DNA of 31,136 nt from Acidobacteriota bacterium. Its GTDB lineage: Bacteria > Acidobacteriota > Terriglobia > Terriglobales > Acidobacteriaceae. This document shows, in pieces, positions 14,983 to 22,778 of the stretch. The position numbers and the translations under genes were made by a program. The notes under the pieces were generated by a model. It was not told where the DNA came from, made no database searches, and was given only the letters and a program-made list of their open reading frames with translations. How positions within the stretch are numbered: position 1 is the stretch's first letter; each line of letters begins with the position of its first letter. The DNA lies in the NCBI GenBank assembly GCA_021851465.1, contig JAJZDL010000005.1:1-31136 (forward strand), read 5' to 3'.

Positions 14983-16695
14983 ATGCCCTTTGAGACGCCA
15001 TACGCGGCGCGCGGAACCGGCCCACAGGAGCCGCTGAGCGGCTTTGCGCCGCTGCGCATAGCGACCTTCCGCGACCGCTGGATTGCTTCGACCATCTCCA
15101 GCGTGGGGACGTGGATGCAGGACACGGCGGGGACCTGGCTGATGACCGCGCTGACCGCGTCGCCGCTGCTGATAGCGCTGATGCAGACGGCGGCCAGCCT
15201 GCCGGTGCTGGTACTGGGACTGCTGGCCGGGGCAACCGCGGACCTCTTCGACCGGCGACGGCTGCTGATCTTTTGGCAGGCGTGGATGCTGGGTTCGGTG
15301 GCCGTTCTGGCGCTGCTGACGTTTCTGGGGCACATCTCGCCCTGGTCGCTGCTGGCGTTCACATTTCTGCTGAACATCGGATCGTCGATGAACAACCCGG
15401 CGTGGCAGGCGATTGTTCCCGAGCTGGTGCCGCGTGAACTGGTCCCGGAGAGCGTCTCACTTAACGCCGCCTCGAACAACCTGGCGCGCGCGGTCGGCCC
15501 CGCGCTGGGCGGACTGACGGTCGCGGCCTTCAAGCGCGCCGACACGGGCAGCGCGTATGTCTTCCTGCTGAACTCGCTCTCGTTCGTGGCAGTCATCTGG
15601 GTGCTGTACAACTGGAAGCGCACTCCGCTCTTCAAATCGACGCTTCCTTCGGAGCGGATTGCGGCGTCGATTCGCTCCGGGCTGCGCTACATCCGTTACG
15701 CTCCCAATCTTCAGGCGTCGCTGCTGCGCTCGTTTACCTTCTGTTTTTTCTTCTCGGCGATCTGGTCTCTGCTGGCGGTGGTGGCGCGCAACAACCTGCA
15801 TCAGGGAGCACTGGGCTACGGCATTTTGAACGGCTCGCTGGGTGTGGGCGCGGTGATCGCCGCGCTGACGTTGCCGCGCGTGCGGCTGCGTTTCTCCGCC
15901 GACCGCATCATTGCGGCATCGACGTTCTACACCGTCTTTACGCTGACGCTGCTGGCGCGCGTTCATCGTCCATCGCTGATCGTTGCCACGCTGATTGCCG
16001 CCGGGTACTGCTGGACCAGCACCATGGCCTCGCTGAATACTTCGGTGCAGGTCTCGGTCCCGGCGTGGGTGCAGGCGCGCGCACTCGGCGCATACATGAT
16101 GACGTTTCAGGGGGGCCTCGCGCTTGGGTCCGTGGTCTGGGGCTTGATTGCGCAACGCGCTGGCGCCCCAATCTCCCTGCTGTGCGCGGCGGGCGGGTTT
16201 GCGGCCAGCTTCCCGTTTGTGCGCCGCTTCGGCGTGCTGCAGGACGGCGTGCCGGACACCACTCCGCACAAGTGGAAGCGCAGCGTGCCGCAGCTCGCTC
16301 CGTTTCCCGAAGCCGCCCCTGTCGCCGGAGAAGACGCCGAGGCCGGCGACCCAGCGCTGGCAGGTCCGGTACGCATCTCCATCTACTATCAGATACCGGT
16401 GGAGAACTACGCGGAGTTTACCCGCGCCATTCACAAACTGCGTGGCGTGCGGATGCGCGACGGCGCGCTGCGTTGGGGCATCTACCGCGACGCCATCCTC
16501 CCGGAGATGCTCAACGAGAGCTTCATCATGGAGAGTTGGCTGGACTACCTGCGCTCGCGAGAGCGGCACACAGCAGCGGACGAGCGCATCCGCGAGCAGG
16601 TGTGGGCGCTGCACCGGGGCGCGGAGCCTCCGCGCATCAGCTATCAGATTTATGCGAGAGAGATCGCCAACCCCACGCCGCGCGCTCGTTCTTAG
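14983..16695 (+). CDS. MFS exporter of the MFS_3 type with a C-terminal ABM-like domain
   Basis: A 570-residue inner-membrane protein. Residues about 25-420 hold 10-12 transmembrane helices of the MFS_3 (enterobactin exporter-like, 'transmembrane secretion effector') type, with the signatures FRDRWIASTISSVGTWMQD at the N-terminus, NNPAWQAIVPELVPRELVPE and AVGPALGGL. Residues about 463-565 are a soluble domain (ISIYYQIPVENYAEF to PRISYQIY) with the look of the antibiotic-biosynthesis-monooxygenase fold that this exporter group carries. The cargo is unknown. ATG 14983 follows a -10-like TACACT and begins MPFETPY; upstream in-frame codons look unlike protein. No siderophore or antibiotic biosynthesis genes are adjacent. 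Confidence 0.88.
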   Translation: MPFETPYAARGTGPQEPLSGFAPLRIATFRDRWIASTISSVGTWMQDTAGTWLMTALTASPLLIALMQTAASLPVLVLGLLAGATADLFDRRRLLIFWQAWMLGSVAVLALLTFLGHISPWSLLAFTFLLNIGSSMNNPAWQAIVPELVPRELVPESVSLNAASNNLARAVGPALGGLTVAAFKRADTGSAYVFLLNSLSFVAVIWVLYNWKRTPLFKSTLPSERIAASIRSGLRYIRYAPNLQASLLRSFTFCFFFSAIWSLLAVVARNNLHQGALGYGILNGSLGVGAVIAALTLPRVRLRFSADRIIAASTFYTVFTLTLLARVHRPSLIVATLIAAGYCWTSTMASLNTSVQVSVPAWVQARALGAYMMTFQGGLALGSVVWGLIAQRAGAPISLLCAAGGFAASFPFVRRFGVLQDGVPDTTPHKWKRSVPQLAPFPEAAPVAGEDAEAGDPALAGPVRISIYYQIPVENYAEFTRAIHKLRGVRMRDGALRWGIYRDAILPEMLNESFIMESWLDYLRSRERHTAADERIREQVWALHRGAEPPRISYQIYAREIANPTPRARS

Positions 16696-16756
16696 CCATT
16701 CCATTGCAGTCGATTGTCAGATGGTCTTCGGCTATGGGGTAGACAGTCGCGTTGCC

Positions 16757-16826
16757 AAAACAATACAAGGGCGCTTCGTTGTGCTCAGCAGGACAATACG
16801 TAATTTTTTCGCCGGGACAATTCATT
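16757..16826 (-). repeat. Degenerate copy of the dispersed repeat
   Basis: On the minus strand this reads ATGAATTGTCCCGG, then ATTGTCCTGCTGAGCACAAC, then GAAGCGCCCTTGTATT. Block by block it parallels the element at 22521-22583: ATGAATTGTC, then ATTGTCATTCTGAGCGCAGC, then GAAGAATCCCCGTATT. It lies 25 bases from, and opposite to, the better copy at 16851, and may be an older insertion. Confidence 0.45.
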
Positions 16827-16850
16827 CACGCACTACAGCATTTTCTAAGA

Positions 16851-16975
16851 ACCTGTCCAGAAACAGTTCTTCTCGTCGAAAATTTATGAATTGTCATTCT
16901 GAGCGCGGCGAAGAATCCCGGTATTTCGTCGTTGCTTGTTCCTGGTTGAGCGCTGGTTCTGTACTTTCTGGACAG
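16851..16975 (+). mobile_element. MITE-like element, left copy
   Basis: About 125 bp without coding capacity. Its ends carry an 11-bp perfect inverted repeat, CTGTCCAGAAA at 16853-16863 and TTTCTGGACAG at 16965-16975. The interior is nearly the same as the copy at 22491-22633, with about a dozen substitutions and lacking a 17-bp duplication. The flanks (TTTCTAAGA and ATCCTAAAC) agree at only five of nine positions, so any target duplication has decayed. It lies downstream of cheR, in the same orientation as the other copy. No transposase in the window matches these ends. Confidence 0.75.
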
Positions 16976-17065
16976 ATCCTAAACCGCCATAACGAAAGAA
17001 AAGAGCGGAGCAACATCCGCGCAGTTTATACGAAAGGCGGAGCAGCAGAGAAAAGCGCGACTGAG

Positions 17066-17893
17066 TTACGATGTGGGCGTAGGACGATAAAAATAACAGT
17101 TCCTGACAAACTCCGCTTGAAAGAGATTGGTGGAGTCCTCCGCCTGCTCGGCGGTACCGAGCATGAGATAGCCTTCGGACACCATCTGTCGATAGACGTC
17201 GCTGAAGACGCACCCGCGGTCCTGTTGGGGGAAGTAGAGCAGGACGTTGCGCAGCAGGACGAGATCGAAGATGGGCAGCCTAGGCAGCGGCGCGCAGAGG
17301 TTGGCGTACTGGAACGAGCACAGAGCGCGCAGCTCCGGGACTACCTCCCACTCGTCGCCGTCGCGCACCAGGTACTTGATCAACATGCGCGCGGGCAGGC
17401 CGCGATTGACCTCCATGCGGCGATAGCGGCCGCGCTGCGCGTACGCGACGACCTGGCGCGAGATGTCCGTTCCGACGATCTTTACATCCCATGCGGCCAA
17501 CTCGGGGAAGTTCTCGCGTATCAGCATGGCGACGCTGTATGCCTCCTGCCCGGTGGAGCTTGCGGCGCTCCAGATGCGCAGCCTGCGCTGCGCGGCGTTG
17601 CGTTCGACCAGGCGGGGGAGAATGGTATCTCGCAGCGCATCGAAGGGGCTGCCATCGCGGAAGAAGCTGGTCTCGTTGATGGTCATGGCCTCGGCGACGG
17701 CGCGTTGCAACTGGGGCGTCCGCTCGACGCGCAGAAGAGTGACGAAGTCTTCGAGCGAGGATGCGCCGGCCATGCGCGCGATGGGCGTCAGGCGCGTCTC
17801 GAACAGAGCGTTACGCGACGGGTCGATCAGGTTGGCAGACTCGGTGAGCACGAGTTGGCGAAGGTATGCGTAATCGGAGTCAGAGCAGCCCAT
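17066..17893 (-). CDS. cheR: Chemotaxis protein methyltransferase CheR
   Basis: A 275-residue cytoplasmic enzyme that transfers methyl groups from S-adenosylmethionine to glutamates of chemoreceptors. The N-terminal helical domain (about 1-75) is followed by the hallmark NETSFFRD at 73-80, the SAM site RIWSAASSTGQEAYSVAML at about 106-124, the motif GTDIS and the late motif FDLVLLRNVLLYF. The family has Cys-Arg-Asn-Val in that last motif; here it is Leu-Arg-Asn-Val. There is no TPR extension or C-terminal pentapeptide. ATG 17893 overlaps the end of cheB by 14 bases and has GAGGTG upstream, so translation is probably coupled. Last gene of the che operon. Confidence 0.95.
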   Translation of the reverse strand: MGCSDSDYAYLRQLVLTESANLIDPSRNALFETRLTPIARMAGASSLEDFVTLLRVERTPQLQRAVAEAMTINETSFFRDGSPFDALRDTILPRLVERNAAQRRLRIWSAASSTGQEAYSVAMLIRENFPELAAWDVKIVGTDISRQVVAYAQRGRYRRMEVNRGLPARMLIKYLVRDGDEWEVVPELRALCSFQYANLCAPLPRLPIFDLVLLRNVLLYFPQQDRGCVFSDVYRQMVSEGYLMLGTAEQAEDSTNLFQAEFVRNCYFYRPTPTS

Positions 17894-19157
17894 GGAGCAC
17901 CTCTGGATGTGGCGTTGCGGTGGTGGTCCGGCTGCTCTGCGGCACCGGCAGGATTGCGGCAGCGGCGTGAGCAGCGTGTCCTCTTCGGCCCACGCGGGCC
18001 CTTCTTGTCAACTCCGCTGCGATCTGCTGCAGCGGCAGCGGCGTGCGCGCAAGCCCGGCCTCGAAGACACGCCCCGGCATTCCCCACACCGCGGAGGTGG
18101 CTGCATCCTGGGCGAGCACAACGCCGCCCGCCTCATGCACGCAGCGCGCGCCTGCCAGCCCGTCGGAACCCATTCCGGTCATCACCAGGGCCAGCGTTCC
18201 CGCGCCGTAGACCCTTGCCGCCGAACTGAACAGGTAATCCACGGAGGGCTTGCAGTGGTTGAGCGAACGCTGCTGATGGAGATGGATGGCGATCTTGCGG
18301 ACTCCGTCATTTCCGTTGCCAAACGCGGGGCCGAACGCAGCCTCTGCGACCTCCATGTGAGAGTCTCCGGGGGCCAGCCAAACAGTGCCGGGAACCAACT
18401 CCTCGCCATGGCGCGCCTCGCGGACACGCAGCGCGCAGCAACGGTCCAGCCGCTCCGCAAGCTCGCCGGTAAAGAGCTTGGGCATGTGTTGCACAATGGC
18501 AATGGGAACGGGAAAGCCCCCCGCCAGATGCGGCAGTACAGCCTCCAGCGCCGATGGCCCGCCAGTTGAGACGCCGATGGTTACGATGTTGACCTGAGTG
18601 GAGGCCGCAGCCAGCATCGAAGACGGTGTACGCTCCGGGTTCTGCGGCGCGCTCGACCCGCCGATCTCCTGGCGCGTCGTTCTGCCGCGCACCTGCGACA
18701 GCGCCTCGAAGCCGGCGCCGGCAAGCGCGGCGATCTTGGGCAGCAACTGGGTGGCCAACGCCATCTTTGCAGTTGCAAAGTCGCACTGCTCGCTGGGCTT
18801 CATCACATAGTCCGCGGCGCCCATGGCAAGCGCATCCAGAGTTGCGCGCGCGCCGCGCTCGGTATAGGCGCTGCACATGATGACGGGCAGCCCCGGCTCC
18901 TCCAGGCGCAGCCGCTCGAGCACGTCCAGCCCGTTCATGCGCGGCATTTCCAGATCCAGGACAACGACGTCGGGGCGCAGCCGCAGAACGGACTCGAGAC
19001 ACTCCAGGCCGTCCGCCGCAACGCCGCAGAGTGCCATCTCCGGCAGCTCGGAAGAGAACAACTGCGGAGCTTGGAAGAGCGTCCGCAGAACCCCACGCAT
19101 CACGACGGAGTCGTCCACGGCCAGCACTCGAATCGGCCTTGCTGTTCCCATTTGCAT
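17880..19157 (-). CDS. cheB: Chemotaxis methylesterase/glutamine deamidase CheB
   Basis: A 425-residue response-regulator enzyme that removes methyl groups from receptors, opposing CheR. The receiver domain (about 8-130) has VDDS at 14-17, phosphoacceptor Asp68 in VVLDLEMP, and MKPS with Lys120. The linker is about 131-188. The esterase domain carries the catalytic triad: Ser197 in VSTGGP, His224 in VQHMP and Asp332 in MTGMGSDGL. The C-terminus has about 30 extra residues rich in Ala and His with no evident role. ATG 19157 is preferred (AAAGGGAATG upstream); an in-frame ATG at 19217 would overlap cheY by 17 bases and add non-conserved residues. Confidence 0.95.
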   Translation of the reverse strand: MQMGTARPIRVLAVDDSVVMRGVLRTLFQAPQLFSSELPEMALCGVAADGLECLESVLRLRPDVVVLDLEMPRMNGLDVLERLRLEEPGLPVIMCSAYTERGARATLDALAMGAADYVMKPSEQCDFATAKMALATQLLPKIAALAGAGFEALSQVRGRTTRQEIGGSSAPQNPERTPSSMLAAASTQVNIVTIGVSTGGPSALEAVLPHLAGGFPVPIAIVQHMPKLFTGELAERLDRCCALRVREARHGEELVPGTVWLAPGDSHMEVAEAAFGPAFGNGNDGVRKIAIHLHQQRSLNHCKPSVDYLFSSAARVYGAGTLALVMTGMGSDGLAGARCVHEAGGVVLAQDAATSAVWGMPGRVFEAGLARTPLPLQQIAAELTRRARVGRRGHAAHAAAAILPVPQSSRTTTATPHPEVLHGLL

Positions 19158-19200
19158 TGAGACATTCCCTTTCGCAGCAGCTTGCACTCGATCTATCGGC

Positions 19201-19569
19201 CTACGCCGCCAACCCAATCATCGCCAACTTTTCGCGCAGGCCTTCGGGCGTGAACGGCTTCATGAGAAACTCATCGGCGCCATAGTCCAGCGCCTGGCAG
19301 ATGTACGAGTTGTCGGCCTCGGTGGTGACCATCATTACCTTCATAGGAGGTTGCAGCCCGGCCTCGCGGAGCTGCCGGACGCACTCCAGGCCGCTCATCC
19401 CGGGCATGTTGACATCGAGCAGCATGAAGTCGAACGCAGAGACGCCGCGCAGCATCTGCAGGGCCTGGGCCCCGTCCACCGCCTCCTCGCAGTTGAGGCC
19501 CATGCCCTCCAGCAGTTGCCGCAGATACTGTCGAATGAACCGTGAATCGTCCACAATCAGAGCTCTCAT
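19201..19569 (-). CDS. cheY: CheY-type single-domain response regulator
   Basis: A 122-residue receiver domain with no output domain. The acidic pocket is Asp7/Asp8 (VDDS), the phosphoacceptor Asp52 (LLDVNMPGMSG), the switch Thr82/83 (VTTEA) and Lys104 (FLMKPF). By position it is the phosphate acceptor for the CheA encoded two genes upstream and would carry the signal to the motor or another effector. Its ATG overlaps the cheW stop as ATGA, indicating translational coupling. Confidence 0.95.
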   Translation of the reverse strand: MRALIVDDSRFIRQYLRQLLEGMGLNCEEAVDGAQALQMLRGVSAFDFMLLDVNMPGMSGLECVRQLREAGLQPPMKVMMVTTEADNSYICQALDYGADEFLMKPFTPEGLREKLAMIGLAA

Positions 19570-20081
19570 AGTTGGCTTCCCTGCCTCTCCTGCGTTATCG
19601 TTTCAAACAAGCCGCTCTCCCCCAGATGCGATGGCCGCAGTTTGCGCGGATCCAGGCGCACCATGAGGCCGGAGGGCAGTTTGTAGGCCCCATCGAAGAT
19701 CTCCATGCTGCGCGCGTCGAGCCCGCTGGGGTTTGCCTCATGCGCGCTGGGTTCGACCGCAATCACGCCGCCGACGCCATCGACGATCAGGCCAAAGCGT
19801 TCCTCCGCGCGCTCGCCGTCGAAGACGAGGATGCAGTGTGCACCGGCCCAGCACTTCATCCCCAGCAGCGCGCGGAAGCACACCGTGGTGAGCACGTCTC
19901 CGCGATAGGGGACCACGCCAGCGATGTACGGCGGCGCCAGCGGGACATGCCGTGGCGCTGCCGTTCCCAGAATCTCGCGAACCTGCCGCGTATCGATGCC
20001 GAAGATCGCGTCGCCGACGCGCAGCGAACAGAGCGAGACCGGCTCGCCGACATCTGCCCCCGCCTGCTCCGCGCCCTTCAT
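19566..20081 (-). CDS. cheW: Chemotaxis coupling protein CheW
   Basis: A 171-residue adaptor that links chemoreceptors to CheA. The CheW fold is seen in SLRVGDAIFGIDTRQVREIL, then PLAPPYIAGVVPYRGDVLTT (the conserved P-YI-G-RG segment, with Y in place of N), then FGLIVDGVGGVIAV. The C-terminal segment LPSGLMVRLDPRKL is the usual ending. The start at 20081 is set by GGAGG four bases upstream and by the ATGA overlap with the cheA stop. It is second in the che operon and overlaps cheY at its other end. Confidence 0.93.
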   Translation of the reverse strand: MKGAEQAGADVGEPVSLCSLRVGDAIFGIDTRQVREILGTAAPRHVPLAPPYIAGVVPYRGDVLTTVCFRALLGMKCWAGAHCILVFDGERAEERFGLIVDGVGGVIAVEPSAHEANPSGLDARSMEIFDGAYKLPSGLMVRLDPRKLRPSHLGESGLFETITQERQGSQL

Positions 20082-22345
20082 GCGACCTCCTGCATGAGCG
20101 ACTTCGGCAGGGCGTCGTCCGGATGCGTAAAGCCGCGGTGTACCGTCGTCACGCGGTCCTTCACCAGGGCCAACTGCTCCTCGCATGTCGCCGCATCCTC
20201 GGCCAGCAATGTGCCCGCAGCGACATCCAGAACGCGCCGCACAACCACGCCAATCCGCCTGGTTCCGCGCGCATCGGGGCGCAGACAGATCAGCACGGTT
20301 GCCACCCTGGCGTCCGGCGCCAAATTGTCGGCGGCGTCCGCAACTTCAGCCGCGCTCCCTTCGCTCAAGACGCCGCCCTCATCTTGCAACGGGATCAGCT
20401 CGCCGCGGTACTGCAACACAGGCCTTCCGCCCACATGCTCGATCTTGCCTAACGGTACGCTTTCGATCCGTTCGACCGCGCTCATCGGTATGGCCATGCG
20501 CTCGGCGGCCGCGTTCTGCGCGGGCCCGCGTTTTGCCACCTCGTAGACCACCATCGAACTCTGTAGTGCGGCCTGCGCCGATGCAGGCTGTGGCAACTGC
20601 GCGACGACGATGTTTTCCGTATCGGACGTCGGGCGCACCCCGGCGCGAGCGCCGGTTGCCGCCACGTCGAGGATCAGCGCCAACGTGCCGTCGCCCAACA
20701 CGGTTGCGCCGGAGAAGACGCCGAGCGAGCGCAACTCGTCCGAGAGCGGCTTCACGACGATCTCCTGTGGCTCTTTCAGGTCGTCGACCACCAGGCCGAA
20801 GCGGCGGCCCTCCGATTCAACCACCGCGATATAGAAGTCGTTCAGGTGCGCGTTGTCTCTCGGCTCGAGACGGAGGAGACGGTCCAGCCAGACCAGCGGC
20901 AGAAGGCCGTCGCGCAGCCGGAACAGATCCGTAGTTCCGATCCGCCCGAGCGCCTGCTCGACTTCGTGGCGCGGCACATAGGCCAGCTCCACCAGCGCGT
21001 TCTGCGGCAATGCGAAGCTCTCGCCGCCACTCTGCACCACGAGCGCGGGAACGATCGCAAGAGTCAGTGGAACGCGCATCCGCAGCGTGGTCCCCGCGCC
21101 CACACGCGACTCCAACTCGACGCTTCCACCCACTTTTTCGACATTGGCGCGCACCACATCCATTCCCATGCCGCGGCCAGAGACGTTTGTCACCGTCAGG
21201 GCGGTCGTGAACCCAGCCAGAAAGACCATCTGAAGCGCCTCTCGTTGGGTCATCGAAGCCGCCTGCTCCGGCGTGGCAAGGCCGCGTTCGATGGCCTTTT
21301 CCAACACCCGCTCGGTTGAGATGCCGGCGCCGTCGTCGATCACCTCGATGACGACTGTTCCTCCCTGGTGGAAGGCGCGCAGACGCAGCACTCCCTCGAC
21401 CGGCTTGCCCATCTGGATGCGCACCCCCGGTGGCTCGATGCCGTGGTCTACAGCATTGCGCACCGCATGGGTCAGCGGGTCGCCGACCGCTTCGAGCAGG
21501 CTCTTGTCTAGCCCCGTCTCCTGTCCCTCGAACTCGATGCGCACCTGCCGCCCGCAGGTTATCGCCAGGTCGCGCACCATGCGGGGGAACTTGCGGAAGA
21601 GATGGCCCACGGGCTGCATGCGGGCGCGCATCACGCTCTCACGCAGCTCCGCCGTCACGCTGTCCAGCCTGCGCGCCAGGGCGGGAAAGTTCTCCGCGCC
21701 GGGCGCGCAACGCAGGATCTGGTTGCGCGTCAGCACCAGCTCGCCGACCTGGTTCATCATGCGGTTCAATACATCGACATCGATGCGCAGGGTCTTGTCC
21801 TGCATCGACGAGCCGGTTGCGAGATCGGCCCCACTGGCATCCGGCGGCAAAACGGGATGCCCCGCATTCGGATCGCGCTTGCCGGGGCCGCGCAGAGCAG
21901 GATCTTTGCTCTCCGCGGACATCGGTTCGTCCGACTTCAGCTCCGCGAGCAGGTCGATCAACTGCCAGTCGTCGTCGGTCGATCGCTCGCCCTCCGTGCC
22001 CCGGATCTCGATCGTCGAAAGGATGCTGCGCAACCCATCCATCAGTTGCAGCAGTCCGCTGGTTCGTTCGCGAGTCACAGCGATCGTCTTGTCGCGCAGC
22101 GCGCCGAGCAGGCCCTCACCGGCGTGCGCCAGCCTCTCCAGGCGTCCGAACCCTAGAAAGCCGGTCGTCCCTTTAATGGTGTGTACCGCGCGAAAGATCT
22201 CCGCCAGAAGTTCGCCGTCTTCGGGACGCCGCTCCAGCTCGGTGAGGCAGAGATCCATCCGCTCCAGCCCCTCCTGGCTCTCTGCGAGAAACTCGTTGAT
22301 TAGCTCGTCCACTTCTCCCTTATCGGGCAACGGCGACAGCTCCAT
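20078..22345 (-). CDS. cheA: Chemotaxis histidine kinase CheA with two CheW-like domains
   Basis: A 755-residue cytoplasmic kinase that autophosphorylates and passes phosphate to CheY and CheB. Domains in order: Hpt (about 1-115, with phosphorylated His55 in FRAVHTIKGTTGFLG); a linker of about 70 residues where P2 would be, too short and Pro-rich for a P2 domain; dimerisation helices (about 183-245); the ATPase domain (about 250-425, N-box HAVRNAVDHGIE, G1 DDGAG, G2 GRGMGMDVV, then GAGTTL); a CheW-like domain (about 430-565); and a second CheW-like domain (about 595-740) containing SAVERIESVPLGKI, QYRGELIPLQD and RRIGVVVRRVLDV. ATG 22345 begins just before the first Hpt helix; the frame is open further upstream but that part is non-conserved and runs through a repeat element. 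First gene of the che operon. Confidence 0.95.
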   Translation of the reverse strand: MELSPLPDKGEVDELINEFLAESQEGLERMDLCLTELERRPEDGELLAEIFRAVHTIKGTTGFLGFGRLERLAHAGEGLLGALRDKTIAVTRERTSGLLQLMDGLRSILSTIEIRGTEGERSTDDDWQLIDLLAELKSDEPMSAESKDPALRGPGKRDPNAGHPVLPPDASGADLATGSSMQDKTLRIDVDVLNRMMNQVGELVLTRNQILRCAPGAENFPALARRLDSVTAELRESVMRARMQPVGHLFRKFPRMVRDLAITCGRQVRIEFEGQETGLDKSLLEAVGDPLTHAVRNAVDHGIEPPGVRIQMGKPVEGVLRLRAFHQGGTVVIEVIDDGAGISTERVLEKAIERGLATPEQAASMTQREALQMVFLAGFTTALTVTNVSGRGMGMDVVRANVEKVGGSVELESRVGAGTTLRMRVPLTLAIVPALVVQSGGESFALPQNALVELAYVPRHEVEQALGRIGTTDLFRLRDGLLPLVWLDRLLRLEPRDNAHLNDFYIAVVESEGRRFGLVVDDLKEPQEIVVKPLSDELRSLGVFSGATVLGDGTLALILDVAATGARAGVRPTSDTENIVVAQLPQPASAQAALQSSMVVYEVAKRGPAQNAAAERMAIPMSAVERIESVPLGKIEHVGGRPVLQYRGELIPLQDEGGVLSEGSAAEVADAADNLAPDARVATVLICLRPDARGTRRIGVVVRRVLDVAAGTLLAEDAATCEEQLALVKDRVTTVHRGFTHPDDALPKSLMQEVA

Positions 22346-22481
22346 GAGTCTCTGGGCCCGAGTCCGGCAACCTCTGTGCGATTGTCCCTGCATCTCCACT
22401 GCCGCCGGGCAGGCCACGACACCTTTGCCTTGCCGCGGCGCGCCCAATGTGTGCCATATTGAGACAAGGTTCAAGGCGGTG

Positions 22482-22642
22482 CGCCTCAGAACCTGTCCAG
22501 AAACAGTTCTTCTCATCGAAAATTTATGAATTGTCATTAATTTCGAATTGTCATTCTGAGCGCAGCGAAGAATCCCCGTATTTCGTCGTTGCTTCTTTCC
22601 TCGTTGAGCGCCGATCCTGTCGTTTTTGGACAGCGCCTCAGA
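22482..22642. repeat. 9-bp target-site duplication flanking the right element
   Basis: CGCCTCAGA occurs at 22482-22490 directly before the element and again at 22634-22642 directly after it. An extra shared G makes it ten bases if the element's last base is included. An exact flanking direct repeat of this size is the footprint expected from transposition. Confidence 0.8.
22491..22633 (+). mobile_element. MITE-like element, right copy, with target duplication
   Basis: A 143-bp non-coding element. The terminal repeats CTGTCCAGAAA (22493-22503) and TTTTTGGACAG (22623-22633) match at ten of eleven positions. The interior follows the copy at 16851-16975 closely. It differs by a 17-base-period internal duplication in which GAATTGTCATT appears at 22528-22538 and 22545-22555. 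The exact 9-bp flanking repeat implies insertion recently enough for it to survive. It separates cheA from its likely upstream DNA. The parent transposon is not in the window and its family is not identified. Confidence 0.82.
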
Positions 22643-22714
22643 GCCGGGCCGCATGGCCGCCTGGGTTGGTTGCAGGCGGCAGCAAATTGCTCGCCGCAGG
22701 GCTGCGCGATTGGG

Positions 22715-22720
22715 TACACT
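22715..22720 (+). promoter_or_regulatory. -10-like TACACT upstream of the nucleoside transporter
   Basis: GGGTACACT at 22712-22720 is the same nonamer as before the ABC exporter at 5125-5133. Here the leader is about 50 bases and a normal Shine-Dalgarno (GAGGGGAG, 22765-22772) precedes the GTG start, so this would be an ordinary leadered transcript. Confidence 0.3.
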
Positions 22721-22778
22721 CGACCCACACTCGACCGGGCCGCGCCGTGCGCGCCCAAATCCGCGAGGGGAGCAAGCC

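Larger units (their letters stand above)
16696..17065. other. 370-base gap holding repeat elements
   Basis: This lies between the convergent MFS and cheR genes. It contains a degenerate inverted repeat copy at 16757-16826 and a well-preserved element at 16851-16975. The remaining 16976-17065 is AT-richer than its surroundings, and I see no gene, promoter or clear intrinsic terminator there. Short open frames crossing it are accounted for by the repeats. Confidence 0.7.
22346..22778. other. 433-base divergent region with an inserted repeat element
   Basis: The control region between cheA (-) and the nucleoside transporter (+). It contains the MITE-like element at 22491-22633 with its target duplication. 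On the transporter side are a -10-like TACACT at 22715-22720 and an 11-base-period tandem repeat at 22716-22736. On the cheA side, a weak promoter candidate can be read on the minus strand, TTGAAC-17-CACATT across about 22448-22476. No gene is supported here. Confidence 0.6.

Noticed and set aside
16757..16975. CRISPR-like or tandem repeat array in the gap before cheR
   Set aside because: The similarity consists of one degenerate inverted copy and one full element with terminal repeats; there are no regular spacers.
16148..18229. Very long plus-strand open frame (693 codons) crossing the MFS end and cheR/cheB
   Set aside because: It runs antisense to cheR and through the repeat region, its composition is Arg/Ala/Pro-rich as expected of a GC-rich shadow frame, and it has no family motif.
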